A stretch of 64,000 bases of DNA from Cytophagales bacterium (GCA_013297755.1 JAAFIH010000011.1:51955-115954); one strand, 5' to 3'. Shown: positions 16,339 to 26,900, counted from the stretch's first letter. The notes: generated by a model from the sequence alone, not told the origin. Program-made: numbers and translations.

Positions 16339-17283
16339 CTAAAACTTGCGAATGGCTCGAACAAAAAATGGACGTATTTTTTCATTTTCTACAAAATGTG
16401 ATCTACCTTGATTATTAAGTACCAAAATAAATATTCTTCCAATATCAGCTTCTGTTGAGCTAAAGTATTCATCCTGAGTTCTATATTTACTATAAAAATC
16501 TAATGTAGAAGGGTTTCCGTCAAGGCTCAAAGCCTTATTCACATAAAAAATATTAAAGTATAAAAATTTCAACTCATCAATCGCAGGCAAATACCAATCC
16601 GAAAATCCACCACCACGATAATCTACACATAGTTTGGCCGCTGAGTTGGTGTGTCCTGGTTGGGCTATGATGGCTGCTGTGTTGGCAGCTCCATCCCAAG
16701 TACTTTGGGCTGCTATACCAATGGCAGAGGTTACATTGCTCCAACCGCAGGCGGTACACAAATCTTGTGTGCTTAGTATCAAGCCATGTTCGCCTGTGGC
16801 ATCTTTATATACATGAAACACTACACCACCACCAAACATTTCGCCTGGGTAATGTACAAATCCACCTGTGTTGCCAAAGTTTCCTGCTTGCTTGGCATAC
16901 AAAGCATAAGGCACACTCAACATTTGGCTAGTGGCTACTATGCTATAGTTTGTGCCTCCAGTTGGGTCTATTTCGGTTTTGGTAAAATATAAGCCACTGC
17001 CCCAGTTTATGCCTGCAAATGTGCCAATGGTGGCTGGTCCAGAGCCAATCATGGTTGTAAAAAGTCCGTTTTCGTTGGTGGTTGGGGTTTTGGTTTCGCT
17101 ATAAACCACAGTGCCTGTGGCTGAACCTTGCAAAATACTGATGCGTAAACCTACTATAGTATTTGTAATCAAAGCACCTTGTGCATTTCGCACTGTGGCT
17201 TGGTAGCTAAACATATCAGGGCTTTGGGCTATTGCCATAAATGAAAATGCAGAAATGACGATAGATGTGATGATTTTACGCAT
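16339..17283 (-). CDS. exported DUF1566-like protein
   Basis: 314 residues with a signal peptide (MRKIITSIVISAF...IAQ). The N-terminal half, after the signal, is a beta-rich domain (FSYQATVRNAQGALI, then VGLRISILQG) common in Bacteroidota surface proteins. The C-terminal half is DUF1566-like: GGVVFHVYKD, GLILSTQDL, DYRGGGFSDWYLPAIDEL, YFSSTE and the terminal FFVRAIRKF. Presumed extracellular, function unknown. Its codon use is richer in GC than the adjoining TA genes. The final codons recur as a scrap at 14645-14668. Confidence 0.8.
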   Translation of the reverse strand: MRKIITSIVISAFSFMAIAQSPDMFSYQATVRNAQGALITNTIVGLRISILQGSATGTVVYSETKTPTTNENGLFTTMIGSGPATIGTFAGINWGSGLYFTKTEIDPTGGTNYSIVATSQMLSVPYALYAKQAGNFGNTGGFVHYPGEMFGGGVVFHVYKDATGEHGLILSTQDLCTACGWSNVTSAIGIAAQSTWDGAANTAAIIAQPGHTNSAAKLCVDYRGGGFSDWYLPAIDELKFLYFNIFYVNKALSLDGNPSTLDFYSKYRTQDEYFSSTEADIGRIFILVLNNQGRSHFVENEKIRPFFVRAIRKF

Positions 17284-17361
17284 ATTTTTTTTGATTTAAG
17301 GGATGGTAGTTGTTGCATTATAGTTTTTTTGTGGCAACAACTGGGTTAGAAAATGGAACTA

Positions 17362-17838
17362 TTAATTAATTATTATCGGGAAATCAGTAAAATTTGATGT
17401 GTATTTTGTAAAATCCAATCCAGAACATTCGACTTTATTTTGTGTGTATTTGAAATACAAATTCAAATTGCCATGATGTTCAGAACCTAATTTATAGTCT
17501 GTAAAATAAGAGAGAAGAAAATCTTGACGAATAATCAAAGGTTTTGTCCACGTTTCGTTTATTCTTACTATAAAAATAAAATGAACAAGCACATCTGCAA
17601 TCTTTTTTAGCTGCCAAATAGGGATTTTAAACTGTCCACTAAAGCTATTTTGTCTAAAAGTACAAGAAGACGTTTTTACTTGTACCCTTCTTAATGTGCC
17701 ATTATCATCTTGTACCACAAAAATGTCATCTCCAATATCTACTTCTGGTATCGCAACATTCCAACCTCTAACCAGAAACTCAGACATTACCATTAAATGC
17801 CCAGCTTTTCCAAGATACAAATGGTAATTTTTTTTCAA
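17362..17838 (-). CDS. DUF4365-like/PD-(D/E)XK nuclease-like protein
   Basis: A 158-residue protein with GKAGHLMVMSEFLVRGWNV, then PEVDIGDDIFVV and LRRVQVKTS. The D...V-Q-V-K arrangement and the RG-x-NV-x-x-P lead-in are the pattern of small PD-(D/E)XK-like (DUF4365-like) proteins. The upstream acidic residue of the family (usually GE) is replaced by His-Leu-Met, so nuclease activity is not assured. It overlaps the 99-residue gene upstream by 4 nt and probably works with it. Confidence 0.55.
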   Translation of the reverse strand: MKKNYHLYLGKAGHLMVMSEFLVRGWNVAIPEVDIGDDIFVVQDDNGTLRRVQVKTSSCTFRQNSFSGQFKIPIWQLKKIADVLVHFIFIVRINETWTKPLIIRQDFLLSYFTDYKLGSEHHGNLNLYFKYTQNKVECSGLDFTKYTSNFTDFPIIIN

Positions 17839-18134
17839 GATAAAACTTTATGAGAATGGATAATATTACCAGTTTGAGTATCCACAAAAAGTATTTCATC
17901 AATACGTTTTTTTAGGTCTGAGAGATTACGAATACCCAATAAAGCAGGATATATATAGCTTTCTAATTTACAGAAATAAATGTCAAAGTCGCTATTTGTT
18001 TCATAAGCAACAAAAATTCTATTTGCGGGATAAGAATCTGGAAACCATTTTTTGATAAGCAGCCTTATGGTAGGAGTAATACTAAAAGTGTAGCCATCCA
18101 TTTGTTTGTTTACGTTTATTTTAATAGCATCCAT
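17835..18134 (-). CDS. unknown protein paired with nuclease-like gene
   Basis: I do not recognise this 99-residue protein. It has no signal peptide and is a mixed alpha/beta, aromatic-rich sequence (WFPDSYPANRIFVAY, FDIYFCKLESYIYP). It is the first gene of a two-gene unit whose second gene is the nuclease-like protein, coupled by ATGA. Its position in a TA island suggests a toxin-antitoxin or defence pair, but nothing in the sequence proves it. Confidence 0.5.
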   Translation of the reverse strand: MDAIKINVNKQMDGYTFSITPTIRLLIKKWFPDSYPANRIFVAYETNSDFDIYFCKLESYIYPALLGIRNLSDLKKRIDEILFVDTQTGNIIHSHKVLS

Positions 18135-18310
18135 AATAAATTTTTATTACAAAAGTATATTTATTTTTATTAAATAATGTTAAAATTAAAATTTATTTAT
18201 AAGTAGACTTTATAGCTAACAGATGACTTAATTAGGATTAAGCTAACAATAGCTACTTGTTGCTCAAAACTACTAAATGGAGATGAACTTTTAAAAGAAA
18301 ATTTCCTTTT

Positions 18311-18341
18311 ATTCGACAATTTAGAGCAATAATTGTCGAAT
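18311..18341. repeat. inverted repeat downstream of hicA
   Basis: ATTCGACAAT and ATTGTCGAAT (10 bp, perfect) flank an 11-nt loop, 12 nt past the hicA stop. It may stabilise the hicBA transcript end or terminate it, though no U-tract follows on the minus strand. Confidence 0.4.
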
Positions 18342-18352
18342 ATTAGAAATTA

Positions 18353-18550
18353 TTACAATGTAATTTCTGCAACTTTAAGAATGGCTTTCAATAGTCCAAG
18401 TTTTATTGGCGTATTAGCATGCACAGGTACTGAAATTCTAGCAATATTACCAATCTTAATATATATGTGATGGCTTCCGCTAATACGTATCAACTTCCAA
18501 TCATTTTTTTCTAGCAACTTACAAAGTTCTTTTCCCGAAATTTGTTTCAT
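18353..18550 (-). CDS. hicA: HicA mRNA interferase toxin
   Basis: 65 residues of the YcfA/HicA family, which bind double-stranded-RNA-like substrates and degrade mRNA. The catalytic His lies in GSHHIY (residues 25-30); ISVPVHANTPIKLGLLKAIL follows. Length and motif are normal. It overlaps the hicB gene by 4 nt and lies downstream of it. Confidence 0.92.
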   Translation of the reverse strand: MKQISGKELCKLLEKNDWKLIRISGSHHIYIKIGNIARISVPVHANTPIKLGLLKAILKVAEITL

Positions 18551-18750
18551 ACAGCAATTTCCATGATTCTAGGGTTGTCTTCCATCGATGTGGTGTCTAT
18601 ATCAATTGCCAAACATCCATCTACGGCTTCGTATATATTATGCAAAAGTTCATCAAAAGTTTCGCCTTGGGTCATGCAACCAGCAATAGCCGGCACTTCT
18701 GCCCAGAAACCACCTTCTTGTGCTTCGTGTATTACAACTTTAAGTTTCAT
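18547..18750 (-). CDS. hicB: HicB antitoxin
   Basis: 67 residues with the HicB partial RNase H-like fold: VVIHEAQEGGFWAEVPAIAG, then CMTQGETFDELLHNIYEA. This short form lacks the C-terminal DNA-binding domain seen in longer HicB proteins, so autoregulation by this protein alone is doubtful. Antitoxin first, toxin second, coupled by ATGA. Confidence 0.92.
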   Translation of the reverse strand: MKLKVVIHEAQEGGFWAEVPAIAGCMTQGETFDELLHNIYEAVDGCLAIDIDTTSMEDNPRIMEIAV

Positions 18751-18755
18751 ACTTT

Positions 18756-19250
18756 TTAATTTTTTATCAACTTAAACGATTTTAGAAAATTATTTTTTGC
18801 ATCGTATAGTGTAATTATAAACGTGCCAGAGGCAAAATCTTTTACATCAATTAGTGATTTGTTTTCGGCTGTGGCTTGTGCCATAATAGTTTTGCCTGAA
18901 ATATCCGTAATTTTATAAACTATAGTTTTGGTTTCTGCTTCTGTCCAATTCAAAACCACAAAATCTGTGCTTGGATTTGGAAATAAACTGCAATCTAAGG
19001 TTAGTTTTTCAGTTCCTTTTAAGCCAGAAATTGGCGAAATGCTCCATGGTTGCTGCACACCCAAGTTGATAGAGCCTTTGTTTGAAGTAGATGCAGAAAT
19101 ATAATCTATCTGACCCATAGAATATGATATTGAACCAGAAGTGCTTGTAGCAGAGCCACCAGAGCTAACAAGTGCATTTTGGGCGTGAATATTACACAAT
19201 TGCAAAATTACTAAAGTTATACAGATGCGCATTGATTGCTGTATTTTCAT
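18756..19250 (-). CDS. short exported protein with T9SS sorting domain
   Basis: About 164 residues. A signal peptide (cleavage near IHAQ) is followed by a serine/glycine-rich stretch (SSGGSATSTSGSISYSMGQ) and a complete type IX C-terminal sorting domain from about residue 95: LFPNPSTDFVVLNW, KITDISGKTIM, GTFIITLYDA. It probably reaches the cell surface with little else attached. I use ATG 19250 (MKIQQSMRI); an in-frame ATG at 19304 adds 18 residues with no role in the signal peptide. Confidence 0.8.
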   Translation of the reverse strand: MKIQQSMRICITLVILQLCNIHAQNALVSSGGSATSTSGSISYSMGQIDYISASTSNKGSINLGVQQPWSISPISGLKGTEKLTLDCSLFPNPSTDFVVLNWTEAETKTIVYKITDISGKTIMAQATAENKSLIDVKDFASGTFIITLYDAKNNFLKSFKLIKN

Positions 19251-19353
19251 ATTTATAAATGATTTAATAATGGTAATAAAACAAAAATAATATAAATTAT
19301 TCATATTTCATAATTCATGATTTTTAAAATTGCTATAACCATAATTTTTAAAA

Positions 19354-19383
19354 TTGCTATAAGCGCAATTTTTCCTACATTTG
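19354..19383 (+). promoter_or_regulatory. Bacteroidota-type promoter before the macroglobulin-start remnant
   Basis: TTG at 19354-19356, 19 nt, then TACATTTG at 19376-19383: a close match to TTTG-N19-TAnnTTTG. It precedes the 36-codon remnant at 19403 and probably transcribes the DUF3160-CapA-macroglobulin genes. A weaker TACATTTA box at 23888-23895 precedes the intact macroglobulin gene. Confidence 0.55.
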
Positions 19384-19402
19384 ACTTTATAAACATTTCA
19401 TT

Positions 19403-19513
19403 ATGAAAATTTCTCGAATTTTTAACCTAGGTTTTATATATCTATCAATACACTTAGCTATGGCACAAACAAATTTTGAAGCAGACTTTACACAAGTAAA
19501 TACACTTTTTTAA
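19403..19513 (+). pseudogene. truncated start of an alpha-2-macroglobulin paralogue
   Basis: The 36-codon ORF opens like the macroglobulin gene at 23913: MKISRIFNLGFI against MKVFSIFRIALF, then shared MAQTNF and a similar acidic stretch, and stops after VNTLF. The leader and promoter are also alike. It looks like the surviving start of a second copy, left after deletion or rearrangement. It could still be translated as a short exported peptide. Confidence 0.65.
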
Positions 19514-19552
19514 AAAAATATAATATATTTGTTGTAATAAATTATAAAAGGA

Positions 19553-22423
19553 ATGAGCCTATTAAATCTGTCAAAGAAATTAATTTTAGTTTGGGTTTAT
19601 ATTATTTTAGTTTCTTGCAATCGAGATAATAAAAATAATTCTTCAGAAAAAATTCAACAAAAAAGTATCGAAGTTCAAACAATTAATGAAAGTGAATATG
19701 ACTCAACTGGTTCAACTTCTACCATGTTTGATATTCCAGATTTAAAAATACTGAAATCCCCAGACAATGAGGTAAATTATTCATTAGAAAAAAATGAGAA
19801 AATAATTCAAACTGCGGTTTCTCCCATAGGAAATACAATTGCTCTCTTGACTAAAAATGGTTCATTTTATGAGATTAAGATTTGGGACGTATCTAATAAC
19901 GAAATCGTGGATAATATAAAATTTCCGTTAGAGGTTGTAAATATTTCTTGGCATTCAAGAGCTACAAGTATATATGCAATTACAAAAAATCAAATAAAGT
20001 ATACAATTGAAAAATATACAAAAAAAGACCAAAAGTGGATTCATTCGGACATATTCTCTTCTACTTACGAATTGAATAACTTAGTTTTTTGTTCTCGTCC
20101 ATTTGTATTTGATTATCAAAAAAACAAAGAAAGCAAAAGTGAAGGTTTATATAATTATAGATTTTTCTTTGGAATGAAGAAAAAAGATAACTCCTTTAGA
20201 ATTATGTCATTGACTGAAAATGGAAAAAGGATGTATCAGGTCGTTGGACCAAAGGAAACTTTTTCGGAATATCCTGATGCTATTCCTAGTGAAGTTGAAT
20301 CTGATTGGGCAGTACCAGTTAGCTTTCATCCTGCAGGACATCAATTAATATATAAAGATAAAAATAGAAATCATTTTTATTCTGAATATGGTGTTGTTTG
20401 GGGGAAGGAATCTAATAAAATAGGCGAAAACAAGCTTTTAAATGTTGATATTATTCCTTTTCCTAATGGCTTAGGAGTATTAAATTGGAAAGAGAATCAA
20501 AAAGGAATTGGTCTTTATAGTTTTTTGACTGACTCTTTAGAAACACAGTTAATTAACTACCAATTTAATATTATGCCTTCCATAATGCCAGATGGCAGAG
20601 GGATAATTGGCGTTACAGAAGCAAATGGAATATCACAATTGAATTATTTACCAATAAATATTGCTCTTCATGATGTTTTCAATGCTTGGATGTTTATCAA
20701 TACAAAAAAAGAAAAGGATTTATTTATAAAAAATTCAGGAGCTTTTGTAAAAACAGATTATAATCAGCTTTTTAGCCTATATGAATCTGAAAATTATGGT
20801 TGTGGAGGGTATTCAGCCTCTTCTCCAACTAGACCTTACTTAGTTACTACAGATATATTTTGGGAACTTTTAGGCTCAGCTTACCAAGGCATTTACGTTA
20901 CACTTGAAAAAAACGAAGCCATTCCTAATTTTTGGAAATTCGTATCAGAAGCCAATCAGTTTTATCAAAAGTCAAATAAAAATGCAAATTGGGCTAAAGT
21001 ATTTAAGGCTCTTTCTGATTTACATTCTGAAAATAAAATGAATGCAGAAACAGAAAAAATGTACCTAATGAATGATCAAATTTCTGATGTTAAAAAAGAA
21101 CAATTTCAGTTTTCAAATTTAAAACCAAGAGGACATTATACTATTAGTAAAGAATTTGAACAGTATTTTATGGCTTTTAAATATTTGACCACTATCTATA
21201 ATGATACAAATAAAACAATACAAGAATTGAATTTGCTTCCTGAAAATGTAAAATCATCGGCAATGAAATGGTTAAATTCATATAAAAGTTTAATTTCAAA
21301 TCCAAGAAATCAACTAGTATGGCAAAATCAAAAAACATCTCAATTGCCATATCAAATATATCCAAGCAATAAACTAAATATTTTTCCATTGGCTTGGGGA
21401 GTAGATAATGAAGTATTATTTAATACTATTTATCATTCTGATTTTCCAGAGGAATTTCAGATAAAAAATGATGTTAGATTTAGAGAATTGCCTTCTGGAA
21501 TAGATTTTGCTGCATCAATAAAAAATAATCTTGCATTAGAACTAATCAAATCTGATTATGCTCAATTTCCAGTAATGGAAAAAGTAATTCAAAATTTACA
21601 AAAAAAATTAGAAGATTTTCATCTATCCAATGCTTCAAAAACAAATATTTATGATTGTTGGCTAAAAACTTTAGCCACTCAATGGGCTGATATCCAAGAA
21701 GAATCTCAAAAAATTATTCCTAACAACAAACTTTGGCAAGCAAAAAGATTACAAACTGGCCTAGCTACTTGGGCAACTTTAAGGCATACGACAATTCTTG
21801 CGAATGAAATGTTTGGTGCAGAATGTGGAGAAGGAGGATTTGAACATATTATATTGCGTTCACCTAAAGGATTTGTGGAACCTGACCCAAAAACCTTTAG
21901 TGCCATAGCCTCTTTATTTGATGAGTTAGTTAAGGTGGTAGAAAAAATGGATCTTAAAACATTAGATGATAATAATGGGTCTTTAAAAGATGGAATAATA
22001 AAAAGATTAAAAGAGTGTTCAGAACGAACAAATTATTTTAGAAATATTGCTCTAAAAGAAATTTCAAATGTGGAAATTACAGGTGAAGAATATGAAAATA
22101 TCTTCAATGTAGGAAGAACAGCTGAACATAATTTTCTTGTTTTCAATAGCTTATTAAATAAGGATAATGCTCTGTCATTGCCAGATCCAATTGCTAAAAT
22201 TGCCGATGTGGCTGGAAAAAATCCTTACTTAATGGTTGCTGTAGGCTATCCTTTAGAATGGCAACAGATTGTTCCGCATAATGGTTTTAAAGAAATAGTA
22301 AAAGGTTCAGTATATTCATATCATGAATTCCACTCAAATGTTTTATCAAACGATAAAGAATGGCGTGAACAAGCTAAATCATACAAGCATTTACCATGGG
22401 TGAGTCCCTTCTTAAAAGAATAA
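19553..22423 (+). CDS. DUF3160 lipoprotein with N-terminal propeller-like region
   Basis: 956 residues. The lipobox IILVSC gives lipidation at Cys22. The N-terminal ~350 residues have WD/PQQ-like blades (IKIWDVSNNEIV, SWHSRATSIY). The remainder matches DUF3160: LWQAKRLQTGLATWATLRHT, then FVEPDPKTF. No catalytic residues are known for DUF3160. It overlaps the CapA-like gene by 28 nt, and the macroglobulin gene follows, so the three are likely one envelope unit. Confidence 0.78.
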   Translation: MSLLNLSKKLILVWVYIILVSCNRDNKNNSSEKIQQKSIEVQTINESEYDSTGSTSTMFDIPDLKILKSPDNEVNYSLEKNEKIIQTAVSPIGNTIALLTKNGSFYEIKIWDVSNNEIVDNIKFPLEVVNISWHSRATSIYAITKNQIKYTIEKYTKKDQKWIHSDIFSSTYELNNLVFCSRPFVFDYQKNKESKSEGLYNYRFFFGMKKKDNSFRIMSLTENGKRMYQVVGPKETFSEYPDAIPSEVESDWAVPVSFHPAGHQLIYKDKNRNHFYSEYGVVWGKESNKIGENKLLNVDIIPFPNGLGVLNWKENQKGIGLYSFLTDSLETQLINYQFNIMPSIMPDGRGIIGVTEANGISQLNYLPINIALHDVFNAWMFINTKKEKDLFIKNSGAFVKTDYNQLFSLYESENYGCGGYSASSPTRPYLVTTDIFWELLGSAYQGIYVTLEKNEAIPNFWKFVSEANQFYQKSNKNANWAKVFKALSDLHSENKMNAETEKMYLMNDQISDVKKEQFQFSNLKPRGHYTISKEFEQYFMAFKYLTTIYNDTNKTIQELNLLPENVKSSAMKWLNSYKSLISNPRNQLVWQNQKTSQLPYQIYPSNKLNIFPLAWGVDNEVLFNTIYHSDFPEEFQIKNDVRFRELPSGIDFAASIKNNLALELIKSDYAQFPVMEKVIQNLQKKLEDFHLSNASKTNIYDCWLKTLATQWADIQEESQKIIPNNKLWQAKRLQTGLATWATLRHTTILANEMFGAECGEGGFEHIILRSPKGFVEPDPKTFSAIASLFDELVKVVEKMDLKTLDDNNGSLKDGIIKRLKECSERTNYFRNIALKEISNVEITGEEYENIFNVGRTAEHNFLVFNSLLNKDNALSLPDPIAKIADVAGKNPYLMVAVGYPLEWQQIVPHNGFKEIVKGSVYSYHEFHSNVLSNDKEWREQAKSYKHLPWVSPFLKE

Positions 22424-23847
22424 TTTACCTTTTAATTTTTTTAATACTTTTATTATTATGCATAATAGGGATTGTTCACATGTATTATAATAAAGTGGAA
22501 AAAGATAATATAACACTTTTAGTTACAGGAGATATTTTATTATCAAGAAATGTAAAAGTTGAAATTGAAAAGAAAAACATAAGTCCTTGGCATTTGCTAC
22601 AACAAAAATTTAATAATGCCGATATTTTAATTGGAAACTTAGAGGGTGCAATAGGTCGAAAAACAAGGATAGATTCATCAGTTAATCCTTCACTTGAATT
22701 TATTGTTCCTACAAAATATGGTACTTTATTAAAAGATGCTGGATTTGATGTTTTAGTTACTGAGAACAATCACTCAGGTGATTTATTCAAAGTAGGAATA
22801 GATTCCACTGAAACTATTCTAAAGAAAAACAAAATAAGACAATTAAACTTTCAGAATTCTCCACAATTTTTTCAAAAAGGTGATAAAATTATTAGTATGA
22901 TTGCTTTAAATCAAATAATGGGCAAAGATTCTGTAGTACAAAACATTCCATCAGCTGAAGTATTACAAAAAATAAGATTGGCAAAAAGTTTGTCGCAATT
23001 AGTAATAGTTTATATTCATTGGGGTAACGAGCTAAATTCTTGGCACAACAAAACTCAAGCTAAAGTTGCTGATTGGCTTACTAGGAATGGTGTTGATTTA
23101 ATTGTAGGCACTCATCCACATGTAATTCAGGAGCCAAATTTAGTCAATGAAAAACCTGTTTTTTATTCGTTAGGAAATCATTTGTTTGATCAAAAATATC
23201 TTGAAACCAAAACTGGACTACTCTTAGAGTGTAAAGTGTATAAAAAGCACTTTGAATGTAATTCTATTAAAACTAAGGTTGATAAAGAATCGTTTTTCCC
23301 AAAAATTAATTCTGAAATCACTAAATTATTTAGCACTACTCCCTTAAAGCCTAGCAAAAAAACGAATCAGATTTCTTTAAATATAAATATTGATAAAACC
23401 ATTCTAAATGAAAAGATTATTTTGGATGGTTATCAAAATGAATCAAAAGTTTGGAGTTCACTGCCTATTAAAATGGAATCATTAGAGTTCTTTCATACAA
23501 ATGATAAAGGAGATTGTCTTTTATCATTAGAAAAGCATTTTTCTTCTTTGGATAAACAAATTAGTTTAAGACCTTATGTCTACACAGCAACAAAAAAAGA
23601 GCTAATGACACTTTGGAGAGGTTCGGCTTTAGCTTTCCCACTAATTGATGCTACATTTTTACCTCAAAATCAAGAAATACTATGTGCTTTGCATCAAAAT
23701 AGAAGTTATTTACAGCTTAAAAAGGCGTCTTTTTCAACAAAAGTAGTTGCATATACTTGGAATGGTTTTGGATTTAAGGGAGTTGAAGATTCATTAATTT
23801 GTAGAGAATGCGAAATGCATTTTAATTATTTATACAATTTGAAATAA
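22396..23847 (+). CDS. CapA/PGA_cap-like metallophosphoesterase
   Basis: 483 residues with an N-terminal membrane anchor. The calcineurin-like PGA_cap signature follows: LLVTGDILLSRN, IGNLEGAIG, ENNHSGD, GTHPHVIQ and SLGNHLFDQ. CapA relatives act on poly-gamma-glutamate or other envelope polymers; the substrate here is unknown. A C-terminal domain (RGSALAFPLIDATFLPQNQ) lies outside the phosphoesterase fold. Starts ATG 22396 inside the preceding gene's end; an in-frame ATG 28 codons later would lose the anchor. Confidence 0.75.
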   Translation: MGESLLKRIIYLLIFLILLLLCIIGIVHMYYNKVEKDNITLLVTGDILLSRNVKVEIEKKNISPWHLLQQKFNNADILIGNLEGAIGRKTRIDSSVNPSLEFIVPTKYGTLLKDAGFDVLVTENNHSGDLFKVGIDSTETILKKNKIRQLNFQNSPQFFQKGDKIISMIALNQIMGKDSVVQNIPSAEVLQKIRLAKSLSQLVIVYIHWGNELNSWHNKTQAKVADWLTRNGVDLIVGTHPHVIQEPNLVNEKPVFYSLGNHLFDQKYLETKTGLLLECKVYKKHFECNSIKTKVDKESFFPKINSEITKLFSTTPLKPSKKTNQISLNINIDKTILNEKIILDGYQNESKVWSSLPIKMESLEFFHTNDKGDCLLSLEKHFSSLDKQISLRPYVYTATKKELMTLWRGSALAFPLIDATFLPQNQEILCALHQNRSYLQLKKASFSTKVVAYTWNGFGFKGVEDSLICRECEMHFNYLYNLK

Positions 23848-23912
23848 TAACTCAATTTTTTAATTCCCTTTCGTTTTATTTTTTTCCTACATTTACTTTA
23901 TAATTATACCTT

Positions 23913-26900
23913 ATGAAAGTTTTTAGCATTTTTAGAATAGCATTATTTCTAATTTCAACACATTTTATTATGGCACAAACAAATTTTGACACTGAATGGA
24001 AACAAGTAGAAAAGTTTCAATCGCAAAATCTTCCTAAATCGGCTCTAGAGAAAGTAAATGCCATTTATGCCAAAGCAAAAACCGAAAATGAGGTAAGCCA
24101 AATGGTAAAGGCTTTGGTTTTTAGATTGAGTATTGAAGAACAAATAGGTGAAGCCCAATCAGAAAAAATAGAAGATTATTCGAGCTATAGAGTGAACAAA
24201 GCCTTGAGAGAATTGGATGCTGAACTCAAATCTGCTACTAACCCTGTGCATCAATCTGTTTTGCATTTGCTCAAAGGGAAAACAGTTTCCGATTTTTATA
24301 GCCAAAACTCTTGGCGAATAAAGCAAAGAACAGCTTTGACGGAATATTCTCCAAAAGACATCAGTTCTTGGAGTGAAAAAAATTTGGCAGAAAGCTTTGT
24401 GAATTCGTTTAACGAAGCCTTAAAACATCCTGAAAAACTCAAATCCTACAAAATTTCTGAGTATGAAGGCATGGTGCAGAAAGGTGAAGGCACAAGAAAA
24501 TTGCGTCCAACTTTGTTGGAATTGATAGGTTTTCACATCATTCAAAGCTATCAAGGAAATGCTTTTTCATTGGCACAGCCTACCAATCCTTTTAAAATGG
24601 ATGCTCCAAATTATTTTTCGTTGGATAATGAATTTGTAGCATTGAATATCAGCACAGAAGACACTCTTTCATTTGTGTACAATGCCATCAAAACCTATCA
24701 AACGTTGATGCAACAAAATATCAATTCACCTGAAATTTTGTCTGATATAGAATTGCATAAAGTGCAGTATGTCAATGGAAATTACAAAGGGGCTGAGAAA
24801 GAAAAACACTATCAAATAGCCTTAGAAAAACTACAAGAGAAATACAATAAACTGCCTATTTACACAGAAATTGTGGCTTCATTGGCAACTATTTACACCC
24901 AAAGAGCTGCAAAATACAACCCACTTTTGAGCGATAAATTTCAATGGGAAAACAAAAAAGCACTTGAATTGTGCGAAGAAGCAGTGAAATTGTATCCAGA
25001 ATCATTTGGATACAATAGCTGCCAAAGCATTATTTCTCAAATCAAAAACCAAGAATTTAATATTGAAACAGAAGAAGTGATTTTACCTAATCAACCTTTT
25101 AAAGTACTAGCAAATGTAAAAAATACTTCTTCTCTTACTGCCTTTATTTATCAAACTACTTATGCAGAACTTGAGAAGTTGAGTGTGGATTTGCAAAATC
25201 AATATAATAAGGACTATAAAATAAATATAGATAAAGAATTATATAAAAACTTTGAATCAAAAGCCATTTTTAAGAAACAAACTTTTGCTATTCCAGATGA
25301 TAAAGATTATCAAAATCATAGAATAGAATTAGCATTAGAACCTTTAAAATCAGGGGTGTATATGATTTTTTGGTCTTCAGATTCAGAGCTCAAAAAGTCA
25401 AAACCTGTCAAATTTAATTATTTGCAAGTAAGCAATATTTCTTATTTCTCTAAAACAGAAAACAAGCCTAATTCATTTACAAAACAACATGTATATACAG
25501 TACATAGAAATTCTGGCGATAAAATTGGAAATGTAAGTATTGAAGTAAAAAAAGTGGAACAAAAATATGATAGAACCTACAAACTAACCATTTCTAAGTT
25601 TGATAATGTACAAACTGATGCCAATGGCTATGGATTGGTGGATTTATCTAAAGAAAAGAGAGATGATAGAAATTATTATAACAATACTTTTTTCTACATT
25701 TTCGCCAAAGGAGATGATGCTTATTCAACTTACGATTATTTTGGGTTGCAAGGTTCATTTTATGCACATTACAATGGGCAAAGTTATCCTCAAAATTATT
25801 CCAACACACAGTGTTATGTTTTTACAGACAGAGCCATTTACAGACCAGGGCAGACTGTTTATTTCAAAACTATAGTCATTCAAACAGATGAAAATGGCAA
25901 TAAAAAACTGCTAAAAAAATATCCATTGAGAGCTGTTTTGAGAGATGTAAATTACCAAGAAATAAGTGTAGTAGACAATCTTACCACCAATGATTTTGGT
26001 TCTGCTTCTGGCACTTTTACGCTACCAATCAGTGGATTAACAGGCAATTTCACCATTGATTTAGGTTATGGTTCTGCCAATATCAGTGTAGAAGAGTACA
26101 AACGTCCAAAATTTGAGGTTTTACTCAAAAATCCTGAAGAAAGTTTTCGTTTGAACGATGAAATTAAAGTCAAAGGAAATGCCAATGCTTTGGCAGGCTT
26201 TGGAATTTCAAATGCAAAAGTAGTTTATAGAGTGCAAAGAGCACCTGTTTATCCACAATGGCTATATTGGAGATGGCGTTGTTGGGGATATTTTCCACAA
26301 CCTGCAAATGCAGAAATTAAATTTGGAGAAGCCAAAACCAACGACAAAGGAGAGTTTGAAATTTCATTCAAAGCCATTCCAGATGCTGATGTAGAAGACG
26401 AGCAAAATGCCAGTTTCAACTATACCATTACTGCTGATGTAACAGACGAAAATGGCGAGACCAGAACTGCTACAAATACCATTTTGGTAAGTAAACAAGC
26501 TTTGCAAATTTCTACAAATCTCAATGAAAGAATAGAAATCAGTGATAAGAAAAAGTTTGATTTAAAAACCCAAAACATGTCTGGCTTCAAGCAAAAAGCT
26601 ATGGTGAATGTAAAAGTGTTTTTGCTTACTGCACCAAATGCTATGAAACGCACTAGACTTTGGGCAAGACCAGATGTGTACAAAATGTCAGAGGCTGATT
26701 ATCAACGACTTTTCCCTACAGATGAGTACAAAAATGAACTGGATATCATCAACTGGAAACAAGAAAAAATGGTATTTGAAAAATCGTTTGATACCGAAAA
26801 AGATACTGTTCTTGATGTTGGATTTTTGTCAAAGGCTGGAAAATATTATTTTATAGCTACTGCCAAAGACAAATATGGAGTAGATGTGAAAGAAGAACGC

